Shown here in pieces: positions 1-6,295 of a stretch of DNA of 6,544 nt. Below the pieces are notes generated by a model that was given only the letters and a program-made list of their open reading frames with translations, searched no databases and was not told where the DNA came from. The stretch covers positions 1 to 6,544 of the forward strand of contig CAIJKT010000112.1 of the NCBI GenBank assembly GCA_903821255.1, written 5' to 3'. Origin of the DNA: an uncultured Lentisphaeria bacterium (GTDB lineage: Bacteria; Verrucomicrobiota; Lentisphaeria; Victivallales; Victivallaceae). Each line of letters begins with the position of its first letter. The first letter of the stretch is position 1. The position numbers were made by a program, and so were the translations under genes.

Positions 1-5
1 CGTTG

Positions 6-34
6 TGCTCAACGACACTCCAAAGTGTCGGAGT
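6..34. repeat. 29-base direct repeat, copy 1
   Basis: These 29 bases recur identically at 84-112. Within the copy, CGACACT (13-19) and AGTGTCG (24-30) form a perfect 7-bp inverted repeat around the loop CCAA. An alternative pairing joins ACTCC to GGAGT, so the element could switch between two small hairpins. It lies inside the 21-base repeat region and its second half follows the same unit. Confidence 0.75.
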
Positions 35-83
35 CGGACGGTTGTCCGTCGGGTTATGCCGGCCGCATGGGCGAAACAGTCTC

Positions 84-112
84 TGCTCAACGACACTCCA
101 AAGTGTCGGAGT
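84..112. repeat. 29-base direct repeat, copy 2
   Basis: Perfect copy of bases 6-34, offset by 78 bases, with the same 7-bp hairpin (91-97 with 102-108). It runs directly into a further 21-base unit that starts at 115. Identity over 29 bases, while the surrounding repeats are degenerate, points to a recent duplication or to conservation of a binding site. Confidence 0.75.
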
Positions 113-299
113 GGTTGTCCAAAATGAGGATAGGAGGTGTCCGGAATGTTTGTAGAATTGAAAGACATTGTGCTCAGCCGGTGTCCAAAATGTCCGAGCG
201 GCTGTTCAAAAAGCCCCGTATTACGAAAACTGTCGTGCGGGACGGGTGTCCAAAATCTCGGAATGGGTGTCCAAAATGAAGGATTGCAAAAATATGAAC

Positions 300-1046
300 T
301 TAACGTTTTCTGACTTTGAAGTCCATAATCAAAGGGAGGTGGTCGGAAAAGTCCACTTGCGGAACGGCAAAGTATTCCGGCACTATCTCCTTGGAATGCA
401 GCAGATAATCGAGCTGCTTTTTCGGTTTCCAGGCAGGATATGTCGGCAGTTCCGCACGGTTCGGATTAATCAGCCCGGTGTCCAGCATGAAATCCTCCAG
501 TTCCTCCGAACCGGACATGGTATTGAAATCGCCGGCCACGATTACCGGGGTATGGGCCGGAATCAAATCCGCCAGCAGCGTCAGTTGCCTGATCCTGACC
601 GCTTTGCGCAGCGACAGATGGACCACGAAGACTTTTACATTATTGATATCCACCTCGATGACCAGTTTTTTCATTCCCCGGCTGAGAAAATGCAGTTTGG
701 ATTCCGCGGTAAGGTCGCGGGTCAGCAGCGCATTGCTCTGCTTGTTAAGGATCGGGATATTTCTGGAAAAGGAGTTTTCCCCGTATTTGACCGAGCCGAA
801 ATGATAATGCTTCAGCCGCGCCGCCAGATCCGCGATCTGGTTATGGTAGCCGGTGCGGTAGGAGCCGGCATCGGCTTCCACCAGGCCGACGATATCGGCA
901 TTGCTGCTTTCAATGAAATCCGATATCTTCTCAAAGTGTCCGCCGTCAGTTTTCAGATAACGGTGCGCGGTCAGCAGCCGGTTATGAACGCTTCCGTTAC
1001 TGCCTGTTCCGTATGCGATATTATATACCAGTATGCGTCTTTTCAT
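300..1046 (-). CDS. Endonuclease/exonuclease/phosphatase (EEP) family hydrolase
   Basis: This 248-residue protein carries the full metal-dependent EEP (DNase I-like) catalytic set. It has Asn9 in the opening strand (YNIAYG), Glu57 in GLVEAD, His143 in VVHLSL, Asp173 and Asn175 in GDFN, Asp213 in LDY, and the closing Asp235-His236 pair in SDHLP. EEP enzymes hydrolyse phosphodiester or phosphomonoester bonds in nucleic acids, phospholipids or inositol phosphates; the substrate here cannot be told from sequence. There is no signal peptide or membrane segment, so it is probably cytoplasmic, and the length suits a stand-alone catalytic domain. The ATG at 1046 is chosen because the first catalytic strand begins at once after it. 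No Shine-Dalgarno sequence precedes it (the upstream bases are A/T-rich), so initiation may be weak or leaderless. It is divergent from folD and appears monocistronic. The family assignment is firm, the role is unknown. Confidence 0.9.
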   Translation of the reverse strand: MKRRILVYNIAYGTGSNGSVHNRLLTAHRYLKTDGGHFEKISDFIESSNADIVGLVEADAGSYRTGYHNQIADLAARLKHYHFGSVKYGENSFSRNIPILNKQSNALLTRDLTAESKLHFLSRGMKKLVIEVDINNVKVFVVHLSLRKAVRIRQLTLLADLIPAHTPVIVAGDFNTMSGSEELEDFMLDTGLINPNRAELPTYPAWKPKKQLDYLLHSKEIVPEYFAVPQVDFSDHLPLIMDFKVRKR

Positions 1047-1072
1047 GAATTCGTGCTTATTTTACTTAAATG

Positions 1073-1088
1073 CAGCCGCCATCGGCTG
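1073..1088. promoter_or_regulatory. Inverted repeat upstream of the EEP gene
   Basis: CAGCCG (1073-1078) and CGGCTG (1083-1088) form a perfect 6-bp inverted repeat around CCAT. It lies 27 bases from the EEP start codon, close to where a promoter would be, with a TAAAAT hexamer on the minus strand between it and the gene. An operator is possible. No run of T follows, so it is not a good terminator. The function is inferred from position only. Confidence 0.3.
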
Positions 1089-1183
1089 AAAATAAGGGTT
1101 TTGTTAAAAATCTTTGTCTGTGCCGTTCCCGCCGCCGCCGGCGGCATGAATTCAGGATTCGCTCTAAAATCCCGAAAACGGAT

Positions 1184-1211
1184 TTGAATTAATTTTCATT
1201 ATATCTAATAT
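1184..1211 (+). promoter_or_regulatory. Candidate folD promoter
   Basis: TTGAAT (1184-1189) as -35 and TAATAT (1206-1211) as -10 are separated by 16 bases in A/T-rich DNA, a fair match to the sigma-70 consensus. Transcription would begin near 1218, leaving a leader of about 40 bases before the chosen folD start. The match is by eye; no other regulatory element was seen. Confidence 0.45.
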
Positions 1212-1260
1212 TAACTCATGAATCAAAAAAATCATGCAAAAAACAAAAGGATTTCAAGAT

Positions 1261-2151
1261 ATGTCTGCAAAAATAATTGACGGCAAGGCGATTGCCGCAC
1301 AGGTAAATGAGGAAACCGCCGCGGAAGTGGCGGCATTGATCGCGACCCGGAACCTTCAGCCCGGACTGGCGGTAGTGCTGATCGGGGAAAATCCCGCATC
1401 CCAGGTTTATGTGGGCATGAAATCCAGGAAATGCGCCGAGCTGGGCATCTATTCCGAGAAAATCGTGCTGCCCAAAGACGCGACAATGGAGGAAGTCCTG
1501 AAACTGATCGAGCGGCTCAACCATGATCCGAAGATCCACGGCATTCTGGTGCAGTCTCCGCCGCCGCCCCAGATCAATGAGGAAAGGATCATCGAAGCCA
1601 TTGCCCCGGCAAAGGATGTGGACTGTTTCCATGCGGTGAATGTCGGCAAAATGCTGACCGGCAGACGCGACGGCTTTTTCCCGTGCACCCCTTACGGCGT
1701 GATGGTCATGCTGGAACGCAGCGGGGTTGACCCCGCCGGCAGGCATGCCGTCATTCTGGGGCGCTCCAACATCGTCGGCAAGCCGATGATGGCCCTGCTG
1801 GTGCAGAAAGGGCACGGCGCCGACGCCACGGTGACGGTCGTTCACTCCCGCACGAAAAACATTGCGGAATACACCCGGCAGGCGGATATTCTGATTGCCG
1901 CGATCGGCAAGCCGGAATTCGTCACCGCGGACATGGTCAAGCCTGGAGCCGTGGTAATTGACGTCGGCATCAACCGGGTTGAAGATCCGTCATCCGGTCA
2001 AGGCTATAAGCTGGTCGGCGACGTCAAATACGATGAAGTGGCGGAAAAAGCCGCCATGATCTCCCCGGTTCCCGGCGGCGTCGGCCCCATGACCATCGCC
2101 ATGCTGATGCAGAACACAGTCAAAGCCTGCAAGATGATTTGCGGAGTATAG
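1261..2151 (+). CDS. folD: Bifunctional methylenetetrahydrofolate dehydrogenase / methenyltetrahydrofolate cyclohydrolase
   Basis: FolD interconverts 5,10-methylene-, 5,10-methenyl- and 10-formyl-tetrahydrofolate using NADP(+), supplying one-carbon units for purine and formyl-methionine synthesis in the cytoplasm. The 296-residue product has the usual length. The N-terminal catalytic part carries Tyr50 and the catalytic Lys54 in YVGMK, Gln98 in LVQSPPPP, and Asp121 in KDVD. PCTPYG follows at 141-146. The Rossmann part has GRSNIVGKP at 167-175, and the C-terminal signature PGGVGPMT lies at 271-278. Two signature positions differ from the common form: LVQSPPPP instead of LVQLPLP, and KDVDCFH instead of KDVDGFH. 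The start is set at 1261 rather than the in-frame ATG at 1234 because AAAGGA (1246-1251) lies nine bases upstream and FolD proteins normally begin close to this IIDGK segment. It is transcribed alone and converges on the lipoprotein gene 38 bases downstream. Confidence 0.97.
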   Translation: MSAKIIDGKAIAAQVNEETAAEVAALIATRNLQPGLAVVLIGENPASQVYVGMKSRKCAELGIYSEKIVLPKDATMEEVLKLIERLNHDPKIHGILVQSPPPPQINEERIIEAIAPAKDVDCFHAVNVGKMLTGRRDGFFPCTPYGVMVMLERSGVDPAGRHAVILGRSNIVGKPMMALLVQKGHGADATVTVVHSRTKNIAEYTRQADILIAAIGKPEFVTADMVKPGAVVIDVGINRVEDPSSGQGYKLVGDVKYDEVAEKAAMISPVPGGVGPMTIAMLMQNTVKACKMICGV

Positions 2152-2189
2152 TCCGACGGCGAGCCTGGGAATTGACCGCTCCGGTTGTA

Positions 2190-2951
2190 TTACTTGATCC
2201 AGCCATCTTCTTTGAATCTGACCTGGAGCTGGTCAGCTATTACTTTGGCAGTCGATTTGGCCAGCCCCTCAACCTTGCTGTTGCCGCTGATCTCGCCGTA
2301 GCCCTTTACTACTCCGCCGACGATGAGTCCCGCTGGGTTGGCGTTGGCAATCATGCTGACTGCTCCCACCGCTCCGCCGGGCGATTTGCTGCCGACGGAC
2401 TTCACTTTGCCGGAGCCAAGTTTGCGCAGTCCTTTGGCTGTCATCTGGTATCCTTCAACCAGGGTTTCCAATTCGGAGGCTCCATAGCCGAATCCGACAA
2501 CGACGCGCTTGGCGCCGTCGCCCTGGGATACCGAGACGAGATAACCGCGGAGGACGATGTCGTTGACCTGCAGCTTCGTTTGCGGCGAACCTTTCTCGGC
2601 AGGCAGTCCCATGTCGCGGATCTGCTGGACCAGTTGTGCCGCGATGCCTGCGCCCAGTTGCTGTCCGGCCTTGATTTCATCAGGAGTCCGGGCCGCGGCT
2701 TTCACGGCAGTCTGTCCGGCGACAGCGGAGTCCTTCGGCACATCCGCGGGATTGGCAACGAAGTCATATATCACAATTTTAGCCGGACGCGGGAGTTTTT
2801 CGGTCACGAGCCTCTCGCGGCTGGTAACTTCGGTTGAGGCGCACCCGGCAGCCAGGACTAAAGAGATCAGGCAGGCGGCCAGCGCAGGCAGTTTGTTCAG
2901 ACGCGAAGAGGCGACGGGTTTGGTCACAGAGTGCAATGTGTTGCAGTTCAT
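2190..2951 (-). CDS. DUF4410 domain-containing lipoprotein
   Basis: The 253-residue product begins with a basic n-region and a hydrophobic stretch ending in the lipobox LAAGC, which places the lipidated cysteine at residue 37. It should be exported, processed by signal peptidase II and anchored in a membrane. The mature part matches the DUF4410 pattern as I know it: LPRPAKIVIYDF near residue 54, a central region with repeated valine/glycine-rich strands (VVVGFGYGASELETLVEGYQ), a small-residue segment GLIVGGVVKGYGEISG, and the ending TAKVIADQLQVRFKEDGW. The family has no established biochemical function. The start is supported by AGGAG (2964-2960) eight bases upstream. It is separated from the upstream same-strand membrane gene by about 120 bases, so it probably has its own promoter. 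Family call is fairly confident, role unknown. Confidence 0.85.
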   Translation of the reverse strand: MNCNTLHSVTKPVASSRLNKLPALAACLISLVLAAGCASTEVTSRERLVTEKLPRPAKIVIYDFVANPADVPKDSAVAGQTAVKAAARTPDEIKAGQQLGAGIAAQLVQQIRDMGLPAEKGSPQTKLQVNDIVLRGYLVSVSQGDGAKRVVVGFGYGASELETLVEGYQMTAKGLRKLGSGKVKSVGSKSPGGAVGAVSMIANANPAGLIVGGVVKGYGEISGNSKVEGLAKSTAKVIADQLQVRFKEDGWIK

Positions 2952-3034
2952 GGCTGAGTCTCCTTTTTTATCGGGATTGTATTTTTACGGCCGTTGCTTA
3001 TTCCTCTTTATCCATATCATTAAACGCACTGAAA

Positions 3035-3064
3035 TTAATAAAACGCCTCAATTGGTATTTTCAA
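3035..3064 (-). promoter_or_regulatory. Possible promoter of the DUF4410 lipoprotein gene
   Basis: On the minus strand TTGAAA (3064-3059) and TATTAA (3040-3035) are separated by 18 bases, which would give a leader of roughly 80 bases. An isolated TACAAT hexamer at 2981-2976 is an alternative -10 but has no good -35 partner. The region is generally A/T-rich, so chance matches are likely. Confidence 0.25.
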
Positions 3065-3071
3065 GCAAACT

Positions 3072-4970
3072 TCAGCGACCGGGCTTATTCCGGCAAACAT
3101 TACTGCTGTCCGCAATTATTCTTCTAATGCCCGGTTTAACCTCCAGCAGAACAAAATCAAACCCCGCGAATGCCGTCAGAATGACGAGTGCGGCCAGGAG
3201 CAGCCAGGGGCTGTTCAGGTAGTACAGCAGCATGAAAACTCCGGCATACAGCGCAAATTCACGGTCCCGGATGAAGTATGAAAGTATGCCGGCGGACAGG
3301 ACAAGCGCCATTATTCCGCCAATATACTCTCCCGGAGCCTGCGACGGTAAAACAATCCATTTGAAATAGAGCGGCTGGTAGAAGAATGCGCTGACGGCAA
3401 AAATGGCGGCCAGGCATGAGACCTGAGTGCGGTTCAATTCTTTCCATGGACCGGCGCAGACGAAGGCCGCCGCCAGCGGCAGGAAAACGCTCAGAATGAA
3501 ACGGACCGGATCGGTGGTGGTGGAAATATGCCCGCAGAAGAAAATGGCGGTCGGGGCAGCCATCAGGATAAGAAAGTTCCGGCAGTATTTATCTTTGCAG
3601 AAAATCATGCCCCATACGCCAAGAACAAAAAACAGAAAGTTGCAGCCGATCAGAAATTTGGTATGCATCGGAAGCATAGCCAGTACGAAACCTCTTTCCG
3701 TGCCGTTGCCGCACAGCACATACGGGAATGTCAGAAAAGAGCCGACATGCAGTTTGTTGAAAACGAACTGCACCCCGAATGCCAGCAGGAAGCAGATTAA
3801 GCCGCCGGCGATGTAGCGCAGTATCTGCGGCCAGGTTTTCCAGCAGGAGTTCAGCCTGTACCAGAAAATAAAGGCGAGCAGCGGAGCGAAAAAGATGTTG
3901 TTCAGACGGATCAGGCAGGTGACTCCGAACAGGGCGGAAACCACCGCGACAAGCTGCCAGCGCGGCGGCATGAACAAGGCCAGGGCAATCGTTGAAAAGA
4001 CAAAAAAAGTTGAAGACGTGTCTATCAGGTTATTATAACTGAGCGCCTGATGCAAAGAGTAAAGCCGCCAGCTGAAATGAAATTGCGGAAGCCCGATCAG
4101 CGAACCGAACACCTCTTTGTCAAAATCCTGAACGTTGAAGTAGAAGAACGGAATAATTATCCAGAGCAGCACCGCAAAAAAGGCTTTGAATTCCGATCCG
4201 CATACTTTGCGGATAATCAGAAAACCCAGGACCAGACACAGCGGCATCAGCACGAAGCCGTTGAACGCGGAAAGCTGCGGCGCAACGTCTAAAAATGATT
4301 CAGCCGCCGGGAACAGCCAGACAAAGGGGATATAGACAAAGCAGGTGCCGACTGACCGGTCCCAGGGATTGCTGAAGTTGAGATTTATGATATCCCGGGC
4401 CATGTTGAAGTAAGTATTGCCGTCGGGCGCCAGCGTGACCAGGCTGCTGTCGCAGGACAGCATGATCAGGAGCTGCAAATACCTGGTCAGCACCAGCAGC
4501 ACCAGCAGTCCGGCGGTCTGTTCAGCGGGCGAGATCCTTTTCAACCCGAGCTGCAGCAGTTGTTGCGGGAAGAGTTTTTCGCCGATGAAATAAAAGGCGA
4601 GGACCAGAATAATCAACCCGCAGATTACCGCGGCGGCTTTGTAGTTAAAGTTATCCGGCGGAATCCGGTCGATGGTTTTTTTGCCGTTCCGGTCAATCAG
4701 CCTGAGTTCCTCGCAGATCCAGCCATACTGCCCGTCGGCGAGTTTTACTTTGCTGAAATCGAAGTGCCGCCCGAAAGGATGCTGGCGGAACATGTATCGC
4801 TGAACCGCAACGACTTCATATTCGGCATTGCCTGCTGTAAGCGCAATCGCTTTGGCGCCGATTTCAGGCGCGGCCAGGACCGGAATGCCCGGCTCCGGAT
4901 ACAGAGTTGCTCCCGCGGCAATGCAGGTAAAAACCAGGAAGAGGATTATTACTGCCGGAAACTTTTTCAT
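3072..4970 (-). CDS. Polytopic membrane protein with N-terminal SH3-like segment, possibly GT-C glycosyltransferase-like
   Basis: The 632-residue protein starts with a signal-like segment (MKKFPAVIILFLVFTC, residues 1-20). An extracytoplasmic stretch of about 90 residues follows, resembling a bacterial SH3-like domain: it opens with PGIPVLAAPEIGAKA and ends DGQYGWICEELRLI (79-92). From about residue 112 to 606 there are some 13 to 15 hydrophobic spans. Between the early spans lies a polar loop with APDGNTYFNMARDI (181-194) and NPWDRS, the place where GT-C glycosyltransferases (PMT/ArnT-like, using polyprenyl-linked sugars) keep an acidic catalytic residue. That similarity is an inference, not a recognised signature. 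The start at 4970 is preferred over the in-frame ATG at 5024 because it begins directly at the signal segment. Neither start has a clear Shine-Dalgarno sequence. It is divergent from the oxidoreductase gene. The substrate and function are not known. Confidence 0.75.
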   Translation of the reverse strand: MKKFPAVIILFLVFTCIAAGATLYPEPGIPVLAAPEIGAKAIALTAGNAEYEVVAVQRYMFRQHPFGRHFDFSKVKLADGQYGWICEELRLIDRNGKKTIDRIPPDNFNYKAAAVICGLIILVLAFYFIGEKLFPQQLLQLGLKRISPAEQTAGLLVLLVLTRYLQLLIMLSCDSSLVTLAPDGNTYFNMARDIINLNFSNPWDRSVGTCFVYIPFVWLFPAAESFLDVAPQLSAFNGFVLMPLCLVLGFLIIRKVCGSEFKAFFAVLLWIIIPFFYFNVQDFDKEVFGSLIGLPQFHFSWRLYSLHQALSYNNLIDTSSTFFVFSTIALALFMPPRWQLVAVVSALFGVTCLIRLNNIFFAPLLAFIFWYRLNSCWKTWPQILRYIAGGLICFLLAFGVQFVFNKLHVGSFLTFPYVLCGNGTERGFVLAMLPMHTKFLIGCNFLFFVLGVWGMIFCKDKYCRNFLILMAAPTAIFFCGHISTTTDPVRFILSVFLPLAAAFVCAGPWKELNRTQVSCLAAIFAVSAFFYQPLYFKWIVLPSQAPGEYIGGIMALVLSAGILSYFIRDREFALYAGVFMLLYYLNSPWLLLAALVILTAFAGFDFVLLEVKPGIRRIIADSSNVCRNKPGR

Positions 4971-5024
4971 TAATGTTTTACCACAAGTTAAGGGTTGATG
5001 CCGGTACTCTGCAAAGCATAACAT

Positions 5025-5131
5025 TAGTATGGGAAAAGAATTTTTAAATACCGGGAATCAGAAAATTGAGGATTTCTATTCCGTTAATGAAGGACTATAT
5101 TATGCCGCAAGCTTAAACTCAGGGGATTCAG
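5025..5131. other. Divergent intergenic region between membrane protein and oxidoreductase genes
   Basis: This A/T-rich spacer separates two divergently read genes and should contain both promoters. On the plus strand a TATATT hexamer (5096-5101) could be the -10 of the oxidoreductase gene, but no convincing -35 lies at the right distance. AGGGG (5121-5125) is the ribosome binding site, six bases before the ATG at 5132. No operator or RNA element was recognised. Confidence 0.45.
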
Positions 5132-6130
5132 ATGAAAGCACGGAAGTTCAAATTTGTAATAATCGGCACCGGCAATATCTCCGCCACTTATTATAAGGCG
5201 GCGGGCAATGTTGAAGACGCTGAAATCGTCGCCGCGGTTTCCCGCGGCGGACGGATGCCGGCCTGGGCGCCGCCGGGTTTTGAAGTCGCCACGGATCTGG
5301 CGGGCGTCAAAGCCGACTACGATGCGGTGATTATTGCCGCGCCCAACGCGACGCATCACGTGTGGGCGGTCGCCGCCGCCGGGCTCGGCAAGCATGTCCT
5401 GACCGAAAAACCGCTGGATATCACAATTCCGGCGATGGACCTGATGATCGAAACATGCGGGAAAGCCGGAGTCAAGCTGGCGGTCGCCTACCAGCGCAGG
5501 CTCAGCCCGGATAATATGATTGTCAAAGAACTGCTGGAACAGGGCGCTTTCGGCAGGGTCTTTGCCGCCGATCTCAGCGTCAAATGCTATCGCGACCAGG
5601 CCTACTATGACAGCGCCCCGTACCGCGGCAACAAAGCGCTGGACGGCGGCGGACCGTTTATTCAACAGGCCTCGCACAGCATCGACCTCTATGCCTGGTT
5701 TTTCGGCAGACCGGTGAAGACGGCCAGTATGCTGGCCACCTTCATGCACCGGATTGAAGGCGAAGATCACGGCGTGGCGATCTTGAAACATTCCGACGGC
5801 ATGATCGGCTCCATCATCGCGTCAACAGCGGCATATCCGGGGTTCCCGCCGGAAATGGCGATCCATACCGAGAAAGGGTCGCTGGTGCTGAAGAATGACA
5901 TTATCACCACCTGGGAAATCAGGGAAATGGATAATCCCGGCGTTTCCGCCGGCCGGGAAATCCACAGCGGCGCCTCCGGCCCGATCGTCAGCAATACCGG
6001 CGGCCACGAAGCCGTCATTGCCGACTTTATCGAAGCGGTGAGGCTGGACAACAAACCGGCGGTGTCCGGCGAAGACGCCAGGCTTGCCACTGAAATAATT
6101 CTGGACATCTACAAGAATAACCTGTATTGA
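5132..6130 (+). CDS. Gfo/Idh/MocA family NAD(P)-dependent oxidoreductase
   Basis: The 332-residue product has the two-domain layout of this family of sugar and cyclitol dehydrogenases. An N-terminal Rossmann fold has the dinucleotide loop IGTGNIS (11-17). The NAPNATHH-like segment APNATHH (70-76) follows, then the cofactor/substrate-linked EKP motif at 92-94. The C-terminal domain carries LDGGGPFIQQASHSIDL (170-186), in which His182 and Asp185 correspond to the usual catalytic residues. Length is typical and there is no signal peptide, so it should act in the cytoplasm and oxidise or reduce a sugar, inositol or derivative hydroxyl. The exact substrate cannot be read from sequence. The start has a good ribosome binding site. 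It appears monocistronic; a group II intron end lies 39 bases beyond the stop on the other strand and does not disturb the frame. Confidence 0.93.
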   Translation: MKARKFKFVIIGTGNISATYYKAAGNVEDAEIVAAVSRGGRMPAWAPPGFEVATDLAGVKADYDAVIIAAPNATHHVWAVAAAGLGKHVLTEKPLDITIPAMDLMIETCGKAGVKLAVAYQRRLSPDNMIVKELLEQGAFGRVFAADLSVKCYRDQAYYDSAPYRGNKALDGGGPFIQQASHSIDLYAWFFGRPVKTASMLATFMHRIEGEDHGVAILKHSDGMIGSIIASTAAYPGFPPEMAIHTEKGSLVLKNDIITTWEIREMDNPGVSAGREIHSGASGPIVSNTGGHEAVIADFIEAVRLDNKPAVSGEDARLATEIILDIYKNNLY

Positions 6131-6151
6131 CCCTCCGGGTTTATAGTTTAG
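6129..6151 (+). terminator. Weak terminator candidate after the oxidoreductase gene
   Basis: ACCC (6130-6133) and GGGT (6137-6140) can pair around TCC, extended by one G-U pair, and are followed by TTATAGTTTA. The stem is only four to five base pairs and the U tract is broken, so this is at best a weak intrinsic terminator. Confidence 0.2.
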
Positions 6152-6152
6152 T

Positions 6153-6169
6153 CCGGACACACATTCCGG
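6153..6169. repeat. Small inverted repeat in the intron 3' exon
   Basis: CCGGA (6153-6157) and TCCGG (6165-6169) pair around CACACAT. The hairpin abuts the proposed intron 3' splice boundary at 6170/6169, so in the intron's orientation it is the first structure of the 3' exon. It may be part of the insertion target, or part of a terminator between the oxidoreductase and whatever lies beyond the intron. Confidence 0.4.
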
Positions 6170-6292
6170 GTCGAGTAGACATAATATGGCCTCCTGCATT
6201 TAGGTTTATTTTGTATTCCCAGTTTCTCCACCCTTTCGGTCTGCGGAGTGTCACAATATTCAAACCATGCGGAGGAGACTTCAATGCCCCTC
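6170..6292 (-). ncRNA. Group II intron domain VI with an unusually long insertion
   Basis: GAGGGGC (6292-6286) pairs with GUCU-A-CUC (6180-6173), leaving A6176 bulged seven nucleotides from the proposed 3' end, as expected for a branch-point adenosine; the intron then ends GAC. Between the two strands lie about 105 nt instead of a short loop. This insert folds well by eye. CCUCC plus GCAU (6275-6267) pairs with AUGC, a bulged A, and GGAGG (6199-6190). GGUUU (6266-6262) pairs with AAACC (6207-6203). CUCC (6248-6245) pairs with GGAG (6229-6226). If instead domain VI were the simple hairpin of GAGGGG (6292-6287) with CUCCUC (6277-6272), the canonical 3' terminus and branch point would be missing, so the long form is preferred. 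Confidence 0.6.
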
Positions 6293-6295
6293 ACA

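Larger units (their letters stand above)
1..299. repeat. Degenerate 21-base repeat region, no convincing gene
   Basis: This stretch contains repeated copies of a 21-base unit that begins GTGTCCAAAAT and continues with about ten variable bases, often close to GTCGGAGTGG. The core TGTCCAAAAT is exact at 116-125, 182-191, 247-256 and 268-277. Diverged copies start near 16, 94, 137 and 202. Adjacent units sit 21 bases apart (94/115, 181/202, 246/267), so the period is also a multiple of three, and an open frame through the region (25-279) reads as a poor seven-residue repeat (SKVSEWLSKM, SKMSERLFKK). I regard that frame as a by-product of the repeat. Several spaced copies of a short motif are typical of transposase-binding ends, for example in IS21-like elements, so an insertion-sequence end or its remnant is one reading. 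A minisatellite-like intergenic repeat is the alternative. No transposase is visible in the window. Confidence 0.6.
1047..1260. other. Divergent intergenic region between EEP gene and folD
   Basis: This spacer must hold promoters for both flanking genes. It contains an inverted repeat beside the EEP gene (1073-1088), a perfect 12-base palindrome GCCGCCGGCGGC (1134-1145), and an A/T-rich stretch before folD with a plausible sigma-70-type promoter. An in-frame upstream ATG at 1234 could extend FolD by nine residues, but it lacks a ribosome binding site. No small gene or RNA gene is recognisable. Confidence 0.6.

Noticed and set aside
137..149. Short match (CCGGAATGT) between the left repeat region and the 3' exon hairpin of the intron at 6153-6169
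   Set aside because: Only nine bases are shared and on opposite strands, which can occur by chance in a window of this size; it does not support a common element.
25..279. Open frame of 84 codons at the left edge
   Set aside because: It is made of the 21-base repeat read in frame, has no ribosome binding site, and its low-complexity seven-residue pattern resembles no protein I know.
1..290. CRISPR array
   Set aside because: The repeats are degenerate, about 21 bases with little or no spacer between adjacent units, and no uniform unique spacers or cas gene are present.
1134..1145. Palindrome GCCGCCGGCGGC as a terminator
   Set aside because: It has no loop and no following T run, and it lies between two divergent genes where no transcript needs to end.
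168..1187. Long plus-strand open frame of 339 codons over the EEP gene
   Set aside because: It lies antisense to a protein with every EEP catalytic motif; its own translation shows no recognisable domain.
2139..3222. Plus-strand open frames (2139-2837 and 2557-3222) over the lipoprotein gene
   Set aside because: They are antisense to a protein with a lipobox and DUF4410 pattern and have no coherent domain; the first also overlaps the folD end.
5084..5791. Minus-strand open frame of 235 codons over the oxidoreductase
   Set aside because: Shadow of the Gfo/Idh/MocA gene, which has the full motif set and a good ribosome binding site on the other strand.
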